Shown here one piece after another: positions 1 through 12,554 of a stretch of DNA of 64,000 bases (its first letter is position 1; every line of letters begins with the position of its first letter). The stretch comes from Haliclona indistincta (lineage: Eukaryota; Porifera; Demospongiae; Haplosclerida; Chalinidae). The stretch covers positions 6,925,152-6,989,151 of the forward strand of contig OZ024784.1 of the NCBI GenBank assembly GCA_964017065.1, in the 5' to 3' direction. Below the pieces are notes generated by a model. That model was not told the origin of the DNA, made no database searches, and saw only the letters and a list, made by a program, of their open reading frames with translations. Both the position numbers and the translations under genes were made by a program.

Positions 1-3000
1 TGAACAGCTATCGTCAGAACCCTCTAGTGAGCAGTGGTACAGGTAGCCAGCATCATGGCCACTCATTGTCACCCAGTAGCCTTGCTCTCTCTCATGCTGG
101 AGCACTGCTAGTATTGTACCAGGACCGGCTTGCTGTTCTTCATCTTCACCCTCATTATCTCCTTCTTTGCCCTCCTCTTCTTTGTCTTCTTCTTCCTCTT
201 CCTCCTCTTCTTCTTCTTCATCTGATTTATAATCATCTCCAAACTCTTCCCGTTTTCTTTCTCTCTCTGCATCTCTCTTAGCTTGTTTCTCCTTCCTCTT
301 TTTCTCTAGCTCAGCAGCTTTTCGTGCATCAGCTTCTTGTTTCTATATGCAGAACAGTGACACCTATTTACTGTACAGTGTTCTTACTCACTCTGAGCCG
401 ATCCTTGATAGAAGTAAACTGCCTACTGCTCACAATAAGCTGGTCTAGTTTGTAGCTGTGTGAGGTATCCTGCTGGCCAGGTGAAGGTGCTGTTAGTGAC
501 AGCATGCTGCCATCCTCACAGCATACTAGCAGCTGGAGATAGAGGAGATAAGATGAATAACTGTTTGGTAAGTGCACAATACCTTGCTCTCAGTAGTCCA
601 TTGCAAGCACACCACAGGAGAAGGCATGCTAGTAAACCCAATTGCTGAATACTGATCCTGAACACTCATGAAGAACACTGAACTATCAGCACCCTGAGTG
701 AATGATGGAGCGACATGAAGCGGCATAACATGCAGTATCATACCCCAGTAGCCAGCAGTGTGCCCTTTTGATTCACTGCTAGTGCAGTGATGGCCTGTGA
801 GTGTGGCTTGCTAGCATGAACAATGGTCAATTGGCCAGTGGAGTTACCCTTGAACTGAGGAGGAGGGTCTGATAGAATCTTCTCCTCCATTGCTAGTACT
901 CTGTGCAGGAGAGTGATGTCAACAAGTAATGATCTACTCATATTCACCTCAATACACCATCACTGTAGCCAGTCAGTAGAGTAATGCCAGCAGGATCCAC
1001 ACTGAGTGGAGCCCATACCAGTGCTGAGCCTCCTGAGGCAAACTTGCTGTGACAAAGAACTTTGTTGTACTTCAGATTATATACTCTCACACTCCCTGAA
1101 ATGAAAAAAAAACACGAAATATGAACTATGACTGAGGTAAAGAAACTGACCATTCTCTGCTATACTGGCAGCAGCATGAGTGTGAGGACAGCAGTCTAGT
1201 CCTCTGATCTCACCAGAGTGGAAGGATACCAGGCGTTCAGGTGCCTTGTACTGTGAGCACAGAGTGAAACCAATGAGAGAATGAGTGCGTGATGGTGCTT
1301 ACTGTGTGTGAAGAGATGATGTCAACTTTCCATATAGCTCCCTTTGAATCCTGTGCATACCATAGTGTGGGCGTCTCTGGGTCTGTAGATCGTGTCAGTG
1401 ATCTAATGCTGACATCTGACCCAAGCTACAGTCACATCAATAATTACAGCTAGACTGCTATCAACAAGGAGTTTACCTTTATCTCAGCTAGTGGCTCCAT
1501 CTCAAACACAGTATTATCCTCAGTAATATCAGCATTGTCTATAGTCTCAAAGTCCCATACCTAACAAAACAGTGATCAGTGTTTGCTGAATAGCAAATAG
1601 CTCACCCTAACAAACCCATCTAAACCAGCTGATATCAGCTCTCCCTCATCCAGTATTAGTACCTCAACAGAACCCTAACACAAAACATCAATATCTTCAT
1701 CAGCTATACATGTACTTACATTATGGCATAGTTTTTTTCCCTTCTTGGCAATCTCTACTTTAATGAAGCCTCCATCCCAGAGCAGGAAATTACCCCACTC
1801 ACTACCAGACAGCACTTTACCATCAGGCAGCTCAACATATGCTGCAGTGATTCACATGACAGACTAATAGATTATTGAACATACAATACCTGATATATCC
1901 GTCAGTTCAGTGCGTCCAAACTTTCCCAAGTAACCTTGTAGTTTTAGACCAGTGAAGGTAGTTGCCATTTTCCAAAATCGAATATGACCAGTACCAGATG
2001 TAGTCAACTGGCCAGGTAACTCGGGAGAGAATGAGACACGATAGATCTCCTGAGAGAATGCTTTACTACGCAGGACAATGTTCTCCATCTTCCAATCCCA
2101 CACAGTCAACATGTAGTCTGGATACCCTCCGATAGATGCCAATAGCTTGCCCTCTCCTGGACTGAAGTCCATGTGAGAGTATGCCTGCTCTGTGCCACCT
2201 GATGGATGTGAGTATGACAAATGCAGGAGTAGAAATGATAAGCTAACCTCTGAGTATTCTATGAAGACTCAGATCAGGATAGCTATAGATTGCTATTACT
2301 GGGCCATCTCCTTTCTCACCTACTGCAAAGTAGGATCTACTAGGATGAACCTGTGAGGATGAACAGGGCAACAGCTAGATGCATTAGTTAATGGTATTAC
2401 TGACAGCAAGGGCTCCTACTCCTCCTCCTCCCAGTGTCCTCAAATATGTCTGGTTTGCTGTTGGCAGATTGACTAGCTGCACTATATTTCCTGCAGCAAA
2501 CATCACTGTCACATCATCTAGTGTCATTAGATTAGAGCGCTTCTGACACTCGTAACCAAATGAATGCCTATATTAGGTTAATTAAGGATCATACTGTGTG
2601 ACACAGTGTATTAATAGCTAGCATGGTTAGGATACTGGAGGTGTAGCAGGTCATCATCAAGCTCCATCTTGACCAGGTCAGGTTTTGATTTCATAGTTTG
2701 ATAGTCATACGAAATAACCACCTCTTCGGCCTTTACCTCCTTGTCACCTCTCTCTGCTTCATCTTTCTCTTCAGCAGTGTGTTTCTCTTGTTTCTCATCA
2801 TCTTGCTTCTTTTCCTTTCCAACATTTTTATCATATTGTTCATTAGATTTCTCCTGATCATTTTTGCCATCTTTATCTATCTCATTGTTCTCTTGTTCTT
2901 TCTCCTTTACTTTTTCTGCCTTCTCATCTTCTTTCTCTTCCTCTTCTTTTTCTTTCTCCTCCTTCAGTTCTTTATCCTCCTTCTCTTTCTCTTCTTCTTT

Positions 3001-3296
3001 TTTCTCATTCACGTCTTTGTTTTCATCTATTTTCCCCTCTTTTATTTCAGTCTCACTGCCTTTCTCACGTGTTTCTGCATCAAGTGGTTTCTCATCTACT
3101 GTTTGCTCATTGTCTGCTCCACCAGTTTCAGTCTCCGCGTCAACAGCTTGGTCCGGTGCTACCTGCTCGCCGCCATCAGACAACTCGTTTGTCTCAGGTA
3201 TTACCTACAGCATACGATTATGTGCAGATCAAAGTATGTATTGTGTACCTCTCCCTCAGGCGTTTTGTCTTCCAACTGCGCCTCGGGCTCCGCCAT
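1..3296 (-). CDS. CFAP44: Cilia- and flagella-associated protein 44 (WD-repeat), partial
   Basis: This is the N-terminal part of CFAP44/WDR52, an axonemal WD-repeat protein of the tether/tether-head complex of inner dynein f in motile cilia. The ATG at 3294-3296 opens [11 protein letters not shown], followed by a short intron and a long Glu/Lys-rich acidic tract (about 2700-3180). WD-repeat exons follow. Very typical family segments are the exon near 1900-2200 ([20 protein letters not shown], then [17 protein letters not shown]) and the later [20 protein letters not shown]. The exon at 1-345 is again acidic and ends near [20 protein letters not shown], which resembles the family just after its first WD block. 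The C-terminal coiled-coil half lies outside the window. The gene is head-to-head with BMS1, with 85 bp between start codons, and has an X-box-like site just upstream. The family call is firm; individual exon ends are approximate. Confidence 0.88.
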
Positions 3297-3316
3297 TTTC
3301 TCTTGGAACTAGAGTC

Positions 3317-3329
3317 GTAACCTAGCAAC
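3317..3329. promoter_or_regulatory. X-box-like RFX site in the CFAP44/BMS1 shared promoter
   Basis: GTAACCTAGCAAC fits the X-box pattern GTNRCC-spacer-RGYAAC in every defined position, with a 1 nt spacer. It lies 21 bp upstream of the CFAP44 ATG. RFX factors drive ciliary genes across animals. Function here is inferred. Confidence 0.6.
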
Positions 3330-3369
3330 ACAATGACACGCCTTACAGAGGTGTGGCTGTTCTCTTGGC

Positions 3370-3375
3370 CACGTG
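3370..3375. promoter_or_regulatory. E-box CACGTG upstream of BMS1
   Basis: A palindromic CACGTG ends 6 bp before the BMS1 start codon, in the 85 bp gap shared with CFAP44. It matches the canonical Myc/Max-type E-box. A single site is weak evidence, but the same hexamer recurs next to several growth genes in this window. Confidence 0.4.
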
Positions 3376-3381
3376 GTCGCC

Positions 3382-6300
3382 ATGGAGAGTGAAGTGGATC
3401 AGAAGAAGCACCGCCGTAGATCGGCAGGACCCAAGGCGGACAAGAAGAAAGCTAAAGATGAAGAAAAGACTACCAAAGAGAAGAATGCTAAAGCATTCAC
3501 ATTTCGATCCCATGTACGAGCGGCACGTGCTGCTCGTCGTAATCTAGATCGTGAAAGCAAGCGCCATCACATACCCGTTGTAGACAGGACACCGTTAGAG
3601 CCCCCGCCAGTACTGATAGCTGTCACAGGTCCACCTAAAGTAGGAAAATCAACGTTGATTGCTGGACTAGTCAAGAATTTCACTAGACAGAACCTGTCAG
3701 ATCACAAGGGACCAGTAACTGTAGTCTCTGGTAAGACTGTCTTTCTGTGCACTCTAGCGTTACTGCTTTGTCTAGGTAAGAAGAGGAGACTGACCTTTAT
3801 AGAGTGCGGAAATGATATCAACACGATGGTTGATGTAGCAAAGACGGCTGACCTGGTATGACACTTGGTATCTCTAGTTCTTTGTTATACCTTCTGTGTG
3901 CAGGTATTGCTACTTGTTGATGCTAGTTTTGGCTTTGAAATGGAGACATTTGAGTTTCTAAATATTCTCCAAGTACATGGTTTCCCCAGAGTGATGGGAG
4001 TACTGACACATATTGACATGATGAAGGACAACAAGTCTCTGAAAAAGACCAAAAAGAGACTCAAACATCGGTTCTGGACTGAGATTTATCAGGTGTGTTA
4101 TTTTTATGACTCTATTCATGGTGCTCTGCTGTTGCTCCAGGGTGCCAAGCTGTTCTACCTATCACGGTTAGTGTATGGTCAGTATCCTAAACAAGAGCTG
4201 CACAATCTTGCTCGGTTCATTTCTGTCATGAAGTTCAGACCATTGGAATGGCGTGGCTCACATCCTTATGTACTGGCAGACAGGTGTTGTGACAGTGTGG
4301 TGTTGTAACTTGAGATTGACGCTTCTATCATAGGATGGAAGATCTAACATCACCTGATGACATCCGACAAAATATTAATTGCAACAGAACTGTATCTTTG
4401 TATGGGTATGTACGAGGATGTCCCATGCATGCCTCAAACAAAGTGCATGTTCCTGGTGAGTGATCCCTTTGTCTGACCTCTGGATCTTATTGTGTTTTAA
4501 TCTAGGATGTGGAGATTTCTCATTTGCTGATGTTACTGCTCTCCCTGACCCTTGCCCTTTGCCTGAGAAAGAGAAGAAACGATCTTTAGACATGAGAGAA
4601 AAGCTGATATATGCTCCAATGGCGGGTATTGGAGGAATAGTATATGACAAGGTGAGTTTTTATCACTCTACTCATCGAGTTTCTACTGTTGCTTCACAGG
4701 ATGCAGTGTATATTGAGCTTGGTGGTAGTCACTCCATGAGGAACAGAAACTCTACCAATGAAATAGTTTCCTCATTGATGGAGACAGTTGAACCTCTGGA
4801 TAGCAAGATCAGCTCCTCTGAAATGGTACTAGTCCACAAGTCTGCAGCACCTGTCACCATTGGGGAGAAAGACCGAGAACAAACGGAGAAAGAAGAAATA
4901 GAAGGCGAGGAAGAGGATGGTGATGGTAGTAGTGATGAAGACACTGCATTGAGAAGAGAGATAGCAAGTTCTGATGATGAGAGTGAAGAGGAAGAGGGCA
5001 TGAGTGGATGGTTTGATGATGAAGCAGAGGAAGGAGAGCCTGGCAGTGATGAAGAAGACATGTCTTCAGAAGGAGAGGAAGAGGAAGAAGATGAAGAAAA
5101 CTCTAGTTTTATTGACGATGAGGCACAGGAGACTAGGAGGAAGAGCCAGACCGAGAGTGATGAATCCAGTAGTGATTCTGAAGATGATCGTGAACAATCA
5201 CCACAGCCATTGTTGCCAGGTCATCTTCGTTGGAAGAGCAATCTTGCTACTCGTGTGAAAATGTCATTTGAGAAACGTTCAAAGTCACTACAGGCAATTG
5301 TGTATGAAGACACACATAAAGCAGACGAGGAACCAGAGGAAGATGAAGAAATGGACGGCTTGTTTCGTGTCAAGAAAACCATGACAAATGAGAAGTTGCG
5401 TCCACTTAATCACCAACAAGATACCTCATATGTGACTGTTCATCCTCGCTGTGACTGGAGTGATCCAGTGTGTGCCGCTACCATTAAACACCTGTTTGTG
5501 ACTGGGAGCTGGGGAGAAGATGACGCCACAGCACTATTGGAAGAAGAGGAGGAGAGTGAAAATAGCGAGGAGGAGAGTGATGAAGAAGAAGAACTGGAAA
5601 GAGTAAAAAAGAAGAAAATGTTGAAGAGATCATTTGATACAGACTATGATAATGAAGAGGAGGTTAGTACTCCATTGCTATCGCATAGTAATCATTAATC
5701 GTTCTCTTCAAAGGTGAGCTATTATGATGATCTCAAGCAGCAGATGTCAGAACAAGCTGAACGCAATAGAGCTGAGTTTGCTGGTATGGATGCTCAACAG
5801 CGTGTCTTGTACGAAGGGTATCGTGAGGGAACTTACATTCGCATGGAAATCAAGGTGGGTATGAATTTGAATCCTGATTTTTACATTGATTTATTGCCAT
5901 CTCAGGGTGTACCATGTGAGTTTGTTCGTCATTTTGACCCGCAGTATCCCGTGATAGTGGGTGGATTACAAGCAGGAGAAGAAAAACTGGGATATGTGAG
6001 AGTGAGGGTGAAGAAACATCGTTGGCACAAGCGGTTGCTTAAGTCAAGCGACCCACTGGTAATCTCTATTGGTTGGCGTCGGTTCCAGTCAGTAATGGTG
6101 TACAGTATGGAAGACCACAATGGACGACAACGCATGCTCAAATACACACCAGAGCACATGCATTGCATTGCTACTTTCTATGGTAAGTAGCTTGTAACTG
6201 TCTGTCTACTCATGCCTTCTCTTGAATATCAAGGTCCTCTTGCTCCCCCGTCCTGTGGAATGTTGGGTGTGCAATCTGTCAGTGGAGCCACAGTGAGTTG

Positions 6301-7154
6301 GTTTATCAACCATGCTTGTACATGTTACATTATGTACACTATAGGCTAATTTTAGAGTGGCAGCTACTGGAGTAGTCCTTGAAGTGGATCAGTCAGCAAG
6401 TATTGTAAAGAAGCTCAAGTTGACTGGAGTTCCTTACAAGGTGTTCAAGAACACAGCATTTGTACGTGGCATGTTCACAACTCATCTTGAGTGCTCACGT
6501 TATGAAGGAGCCTCTATTAGAACTGTTAGTGGACTGAGAGGTCAGATAAAGCGTGCACTTCGCTCACCACCTGGTGCTTTCAGAGCTACATTTGAGGACA
6601 GACTATTGATGAGCGACATTGTGTTTGTGCGTACCTGGTACCCTGTCAGTATACCACGCTACTACAATCCTGTCACCTCTCTGCTTCGCTCTGACAAGAC
6701 TCAATGGGAAGGCATGAGAACAGTTGGGCAGATTAGACATGAACTTAACAAGAAACCACCTGTCAAGCGAGACTCGATCTATCATCCTGTAGTCCGTGAA
6801 ACCAGACGATTCAATCCTCTTAAGATCCCACCTTCTCTAGAAAAACAACTACCATTTAAATCACGACCAAAGCAAACAGGGAAAAAGAAAGCAGCACGCA
6901 AACCAAGACGAGTTGAAATATTGGAGCCCGGAGAGAAGAATGTGGTTCATCTCATGCAGCAACTGAGCACACTCCACAAAGAAAAATTCCGAAAACGCAA
7001 GGAATCACAGCGCAAAGCTCATCAAGTATACTTAGAGAAGAAAAAGAAGGAAGAAGAGAGGAGAGAAAGGCACACTAGAACACTCAAGAGAAAGTTCTAT
7101 CGTGAACTTGGTATTGCAGACCGCAAGGAGGAGAAAAAAAGCAGGATTGGATAA
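3382..7154 (+). CDS. BMS1: Ribosome biogenesis GTPase BMS1
   Basis: BMS1 is a nucleolar GTPase of the small-subunit processome needed for 18S rRNA maturation. The start is the ATG at 3382 ([16 protein letters not shown]). A basic N-terminus is followed by the GTPase domain with P-loop GPPKVGKST and a THID motif in the G4 position. Next comes an AARP2-like region ([20 protein letters not shown]), a long Glu/Asp/Ser tract (about 4860-5640) and the conserved C-terminal domain ([58 protein letters not shown]). It ends in a basic coiled coil with stop at 7154. Introns are very short, for example about 3731-3774. The order and length fit full-length BMS1. The CFAP44 start is 85 bp away on the other strand. 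Confidence 0.95.
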
Positions 7155-7249
7155 TATAATTATTATCATAGATTTTGACAAGGGTAGATGTGGTTAAAAT
7201 CAAGACAAATTTGACAACTGAACAAAATAAAACAGATGAGATGACAGGT

Positions 7250-7768
7250 TTATGATGTTGTTGCATGTTTATGTGGCATTCTCTTGCCAGCCATCTTGTG
7301 TTCATGGCAGCAATCATCCCAACCACTCTCATCATCAGATGACTCATCACTGCTTTCACCATCATGACGTATAGTCTTTGGTTTTGAGTATATGCAGCAG
7401 CCTGGACCATTCATCAGCTAGTGACTACCAGGTATTACAACAGAAATCATTGCTTACATTTTGAAGATTTCTTGCCCATATCTTCATTGTCTACCACTTT
7501 TTCTTCCCAGGAAACTTTCTTATCTGTCTTTGGCTTACGTAGCCGCAGGACTAGCTTTTCCTAAATGATTAGACAGTTGATTTATGCTCCGATTTTGATC
7601 ATGGTGGTGATCATGTATAATTTTATATGGCCAGTTCAGTGATCTGATCAGTCTCAGCTGACTCTAGCATCAAAAACGTTACATTTTCCAACTTACTTGG
7701 TCGGGAACATTATCAGAAATAGTGACCGTTGTCGTAAGTACCGGCTGGACCGAAGATGACTCGGCCAT
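7250..7768 (-). CDS. PPP1R11: Protein phosphatase 1 regulatory inhibitor subunit 11 (inhibitor-3)
   Basis: This is a small three-exon gene. Exon 1 encodes MAESSSVQPVLTTTVTISDN. Exon 2 encodes EKLVLRLRKPKTDKKVSWEE and continues with VVDNEDMGKKSSK. Exon 3 begins with a CCCIYSKPK motif, then an acidic Ser/Asp stretch and GWDDCCHEHKMAGKRMPHKH, ending at the stop at 7250-7252. This matches PPP1R11/inhibitor-3, a nuclear PP1 inhibitor: KVSW is the RVxF-like PP1-docking motif, and the Cys-rich segment after DNE.MG..SSK is diagnostic. Length (a little over 100 residues) fits the family. It is convergent with BMS1 (96 bp between stops) and head-to-head with HAUS4 (81 bp between starts). Confidence 0.9.
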
Positions 7769-7849
7769 GATGTTGTTCAAGTTGTGCTGACAGTGACAGA
7801 TTGCTGGTGCGCGTTAATTAAAATTCCATTTTACCACGCCTACACCGTA

Positions 7850-9103
7850 ATGGCTACTAGTACTCGTACTAGTACTACAGAGAACATAGAGAATAAAAGA
7901 CTTCAAGCAGCACTGAGTGATCAGTTGCTTGGAATGGAAAGAGCTTGTAATAGTCGTATACAACAGGTAATTTTTCGTCACATTAAATGTTTAAATTACT
8001 CATAACTCTTCAGGCTAGATTACACATGGACAGAGCTAAACTCCAGTACATGAAGGAGCAATTGCTACACCAAGTATTGCAGCGTTTAGCAGCCTCTCAT
8101 TCTACACTCAGTCGTAGACTAGGCCTAGCAGCAGCTGTACACAGTTTAGCACTATCAGAGGAGAAGGAAGAGGATAAAACCACTATCCTTGGTATTGAAG
8201 AACGTCATCTTCACCAACTAGCTAGTAACACACCTGAGGTATACCTGATAGTAGTGAGGTATAGCTAATGATGGAGATACCTACCAGTGGCAGAGGGAGA
8301 GAATGTGTATACTGACTGAAGTGGAGGAAGAACTTAGCAAGGAGAAAGAGTTGCTTGGTGATGGTGTCTCACCAGAAGGTGAGTATAGCACCTAGGGAAT
8401 TAACGTTAGCATGTGTTTGGACAGAAATGAAGGAGAAAATGAAGTTGGTTGATGTCATGGAATTGGATCAGATCCAACTGGACCAACAGCTGCAAAACAT
8501 GAGGAGCAAAATGTTCACAGTGAGATCACATAAAAAATAATATTATTAATCTCACTAGCTATGAACACATTGCTCTTTGGTGCATGTGCCAGATGGTTAC
8601 AGTACTTGTTGGTTTTTCTTTAGCTACTTCAGGAAAGTTGTGAGGAGTTATTGTCACTGTCATCAGAGCACCACTCAGTGACTGAAGACAATCAACTCAC
8701 CACAGAATACTTGCTGAACAAGGCACATGCTATGCATTATAAACTGAAGTATGTCATCTCTCTCATTGTCGCTCTCCACATTGTAACTACCCACAGGGCA
8801 GTCAAGCTTCAGCTAATGGTGGCTAGTTATACAAAGGACAGCAATACAGCTTTATCACGCATAAGGTTTGCTCCGATCTTTTTTGTTACTCAGTTTTCAT
8901 TGCTCTGCAGGTCACTATTAGAGTCAGCTCGGCAGCAACTCGAAGAGCAGGTAGCCGAATGCAGACATGCTGTGGAACACTACTCTGCTCTCAGTCCAGA
9001 ATTTGTGAGTATGGCACAGGAGTACCACAAAATCAAAGAAGAATGTGATGAGAAACGATGGGCCATCAATGAACTCTCAAAAACTCGACAACCCATGTCA
9101 TAA
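7850..9103 (+). CDS. HAUS4: HAUS augmin-like complex subunit 4
   Basis: This is a helical, coiled-coil protein in about six exons starting MATSTRTSTTENIENKRLQA. The C-terminus carries the best diagnostic stretch: ALSPEFVSMAQEYHKIKEEC followed by DEKRWAINELSK. It aligns by eye with the vertebrate HAUS4 end (…EFxxLVKEYxxLK…NKRWALQEFSK). Augmin recruits gamma-tubulin to spindle microtubules to nucleate branches, so a mitotic-spindle role is expected from the family. The N-terminus appears shorter than in vertebrates. The ATG at 7850 is the first suitable codon downstream of the divergent PPP1R11 start. The gene is convergent with ODAD3, with 90 bp between stops. Confidence 0.8.
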
Positions 9104-9193
9104 TAATAACAATAATAATAATCAATGACTACACAGGTATGTAATAATAATACAGAATTCAACATCACTAGTACTGTGAGTTTGTATTGAGGC

Positions 9194-11571
9194 TCAGCGA
9201 CGTCCTCGTTTTCTCTTTTTTCCATCATCGTCATCGTCATCATCCGGTGGCTTCTTTTTGGTCTTGAGCTCAACCAGTTGATGTGCTTCTCGTTTTATAG
9301 AGTCACGTGTAGCACCTTCATCATCACTACCACTCTCATCATCTGTGAGAAGGGAAGTGAAGGTTGTGAGGGAATAACGGGTAGTGACTCACCACCATAC
9401 AGTCCTGGTTGAGAGCTCCCCTTGGTCAGTACAACTTTCACGTTACCTGGTATACCTCCCTCTACTGTGTGCCGGAACTGTATGCACAAAACAGTCAGTG
9501 TGGTGGTATGAGTATAATAGTACTAACCTCTTCATCCTCCATTTCTTTGTGAATAGTATCCAGTTCACGAGAGGATAGTTCCTCCACTAGACCCACCAGT
9601 TTATGCTCACAGTTGCTCAGCTGATCCAGTACATACTCATCACTGCTAGGATCCAGCTTGGGTTTGAGCATGTGTGTATGAGGCTAGAGAAACAATATTC
9701 AAGAGAGGAAAGAGAAAGGGTCGAGTGATCTCACAGGCTTGACGTTTTGCAGTTTCTCTGCTAGATGATCAACACCACTCTTGATTTGTGCCAGTAGACG
9801 ACATGCTCGGTCAGTTGCGGTTTTGGTCGCTGCTTCCCTGTACCACACAGTTACATGCATAATGCATACATTAAACAAACTTTCTTACTTGCTATGTCCC
9901 TCATCAAGATGTGACTGGAACTCCTCCAGCATTCGTTGACCACTTATTATTTGAGTAGATTCAAGTATTATAAAAACACATACACTACACACCTGGACAT
10001 CTTGGCTTCGCCAGAGTACTTCATTTCTTCAAACTGTGCTTGCAGTTTGTCCTGTACAAAATATATTGTTAGCTGTAGTGTTGCTTGATTGAATGTCTCA
10101 CTCTTTCCTCTCTCAATCTTTCTAGTTGCTGTGTGTGCTCCTCTCTCAGCTGTTCAAGATGCTTCTTTGTCTTTCTTTGGCTCAAAAACCGAGCAACTAC
10201 CTCCTGTAGGTAACCAATCAGATGATAACAGCACATCAATAGCTCTCTCACCTGTATATCTGACACTCCTGTAGCATCTTTGATCTTTGCAAATGCTTCC
10301 TCATAGGAAGATATCTTTTCCTCTTGCTGCTCTTGAAGACTAGTGTCTTCTTCACTCTCTGATACTAAAAGAACAGAAAAAGGATATAATGATTATGTGT
10401 GAATTATTGCTAACATTGTCCAAGAGAGTCGTCTCCTTGTATAATAGAAATCTTCCGCTGCATAGTGAGATAATGGTAACATGCTGCATGCAAGGCTACT
10501 GACTCACTCTGCGATCAACTTTCTCAGCAAACTCTTTCTTTTCAGCTGCCAGTTCTCTATAGTGAGCAAGGAACTTTTCTCTTTCCTTCTTGCTCTCAGC
10601 AATCTTCAGTTCATGCTGGCTAAGTTGTTCCTAGCACACACCAATATTGAATACATGCCAGTCAGTGGGCCTGCCCATTACACACTCACTCTGGCTGATT
10701 CTCTAGCTTTTTCAGCCTCCTCTTTCATTGACTTCACATTACTGAGGTCTTTCAGACGAATACGAATTGCTCTCTCTAAGTCATCAATTTCATTGTCATA
10801 GTGTAGCTTCTCCTGTTGAGCACAAACAAGCACTTTGATGTGGAAGTTGTTAAAACCTACCTCTTGCATTTTGTCAAGAATTTGCTGGTATATCTTGCGT
10901 ACATGAGCAGCTTCATTGCACTGAATGACCGCCCTGTCCAACCTGTTTTCCAGTTCCCTGAGATTCTTGACTGCCTCATTGACTCCAGTAGGTGTTACGC
11001 TACAAGCAATAGCTTCCTCTTCCATATGAGCTAGCTGCCTAATGAACTGTTCTAAGGTAGCCTGTTTGCTACGGGCATCGTGTTGCAGTGTGTTGCGTCT
11101 TTTGATCATTTCACACACACTCTGGTCAAATCTTTGAACAGCAGCCTGAAAGTGTTGGAATGTGCCTTACAGTGCAGTATTGCATTAAGCCTTACTCTTC
11201 CTGTGAGTCCTCTTAGTTCTGCTGGAGGCTTCATTGAATAACTCTTGAACACCTCACTGATGACATCATCGTCAGCCTGTAGAAAGCAAACTACATGCTT
11301 AGAAGGAAATATTTAGCACGAGGAATGCACGCACCGCCATTTTATTAGATAGGCTCTTTCTGACAAGATTATTCTCTTGTCTGAGTTGTTGAATGCGATG
11401 GCGGTTCTGTTCCATCTCCCATTGTGTGTTCTCATAGTATGCAGTCTTGTCTCCATCTGTTATAGAAGATACAATATTTGATTGACAGTGACTGGTACAC
11501 ATACCTAGTAGATGTATTTTTCGCTTCAGAGTTTCTATCTCTTCAGCTAAGTTATCTACTTTTCTCGACAT
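9194..11571 (-). CDS. ODAD3: Outer dynein arm docking complex subunit 3 (CCDC151)
   Basis: ODAD3 anchors outer dynein arms to doublet microtubules in motile cilia. The ATG at 11569-11571 opens MSRKVDNLAEEIETLKRKIH. Recognisable family segments follow: DGDKTAYYENTQWEMEQNRH, NLRELENRLDRAVIQCNEAA, and DIQEVVARFLSQRKTKKHLE, then a MKYSGEA motif, and finally the acidic, Arg/Lys-rich tail GLYGDDESGSDDEGATRDSI ending …KKRKRGRR with stop at 9194. Almost the whole protein is predicted coiled coil, and domain order matches CCDC151. Introns are short (50-100 bp). A near-consensus X-box lies 27 bp upstream of the ATG, in the 75 bp shared with the divergent phosphatase gene. Confidence 0.92.
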
Positions 11572-11597
11572 GGCTGCCCACAGTGTAAAATTTATCT

Positions 11598-11610
11598 GTT
11601 GCCTAGCGAC
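11598..11610. promoter_or_regulatory. X-box-like RFX site upstream of ODAD3
   Basis: GTTGCCTAGCGAC fits GTNRCC-N-RGYAAC with one mismatch (G for A in the second half-site). The centre, CCTAGC, is the same as in the CFAP44 site at 3317. It lies 27 bp upstream of the ODAD3 ATG, as expected for a ciliary gene under RFX control. Confidence 0.55.
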
Positions 11611-11646
11611 AGTATTGCCACGCCTAAATCGCAATAAAAATTTTCC

Positions 11647-12471
11647 ATGGCGCGGCGCGGCCTATGGCTAGTTTCTGATCACGTGATCATCCAGACAATG
11701 ATCGCATCCGGCCGTTTGGCCGCAAAAGTCACAGAAGAAGAGGAAGGAATGGAACGAGCGATGGATGTTTGTCTAGTTCGAGGTACCTCTTCGTCTTCGG
11801 CTGGCGACCAGAGGAAAAAGAAAGAAAGAAGATCTCATAGCGAGGTAATAGGAAGACCTTAATGTAGGCCATTATTGGATTTTCTCTTTGTTGATCTTCA
11901 GTGGGCGGGTCTTGCAAGATGGGTTATCTCGCTCGATGAAACATTTACTCTGGCCTCTGCTGTGTGCGCCCATCCAACAAACTCGCTGTTACGCGGTCTA
12001 CAGATTGCTTGTTACACGTTGGAGCTGTCTGGTCATGGAGTGGTGTGGTTTGTTCTGGTCGGACTGCTCCTCATCATGTGGTGGTTTACTGGTGATCACA
12101 CTCTCCGGACATATTCTATCAACATACTCTACCTACTGATTATTGACATCATTTTGGTGGCACCTATTAAACTACTATTCCATCGATCTCGCCCAAAACT
12201 CAACAGGGGCAATATTCCATTCAGTGTCTCGTCAGTTGATGTGTACGCATTTCCATCCGGACATGCTTCCCGGTGTGTGGCTCTAGCTGCCTTTTTCTGT
12301 TACATGCCTCCATTTTACCTACGAACCCACTTGTGGTACATCTGGGCAATAGTCATGTCACTGTCTCGTATTCTCTTGGGAAGACACCATATCAGTGACG
12401 TTGTGGCAGGCATGGGAGCTGGGTTAGTTGTGTTTGAAGTTATGAGAAGGACATTTCTTTTTACTCCATAA
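11647..12471 (+). CDS. PLPP6: PAP2-family lipid phosphatase, PLPP6-like
   Basis: This is a two-exon gene with an intron near 11845-11901. Exon 2 encodes the membrane-bound PAP2 phosphatase domain. Its three catalytic motifs are visible in order: KLLFHRSRP, the PSGH core in YAFPSGHASR, and SRILLGRHHISD with the catalytic His. Several hydrophobic helices surround them. The spacing and the short hydrophilic, Ser/Lys-rich N-terminus resemble PLPP6 (polyisoprenoid diphosphate phosphatase of the ER/nuclear envelope), with PLPP7 as the alternative. The start is uncertain: ATG codons at 11647, 11698 and 11749 are all in frame, and the first gives a poorly conserved N-terminus containing a TCACGTGA site that may instead be promoter. 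The gene is convergent with CDK9. Confidence 0.8.
11680..11685. promoter_or_regulatory. E-box CACGTG near the phosphatase start
   Basis: CACGTG lies within the extended palindrome GATCACGTGATC. It is 13 bp before the in-frame ATG at 11698, so it would be promoter or 5' UTR if that ATG is the true start, and coding if 11647 is used. Confidence 0.3.
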
Positions 12472-12554
12472 TTTTAACTGTTATTTCTTACCATTCACTG
12501 TGTTATGAACACAAAATTTTTACTTCAATGATAATGATAAATATGAAAAATGTG

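Noticed and set aside
2698..3325. Two long Phe/Leu- and Ser-rich open frames on the + strand
   Set aside because: They are the antisense of the Glu/Lys-rich exon of CFAP44; the low-complexity GAA/GAG composition keeps the other frames open.
4729..5061. Ser-rich open frame on the - strand
   Set aside because: Antisense of the Glu/Asp-rich tract of BMS1.
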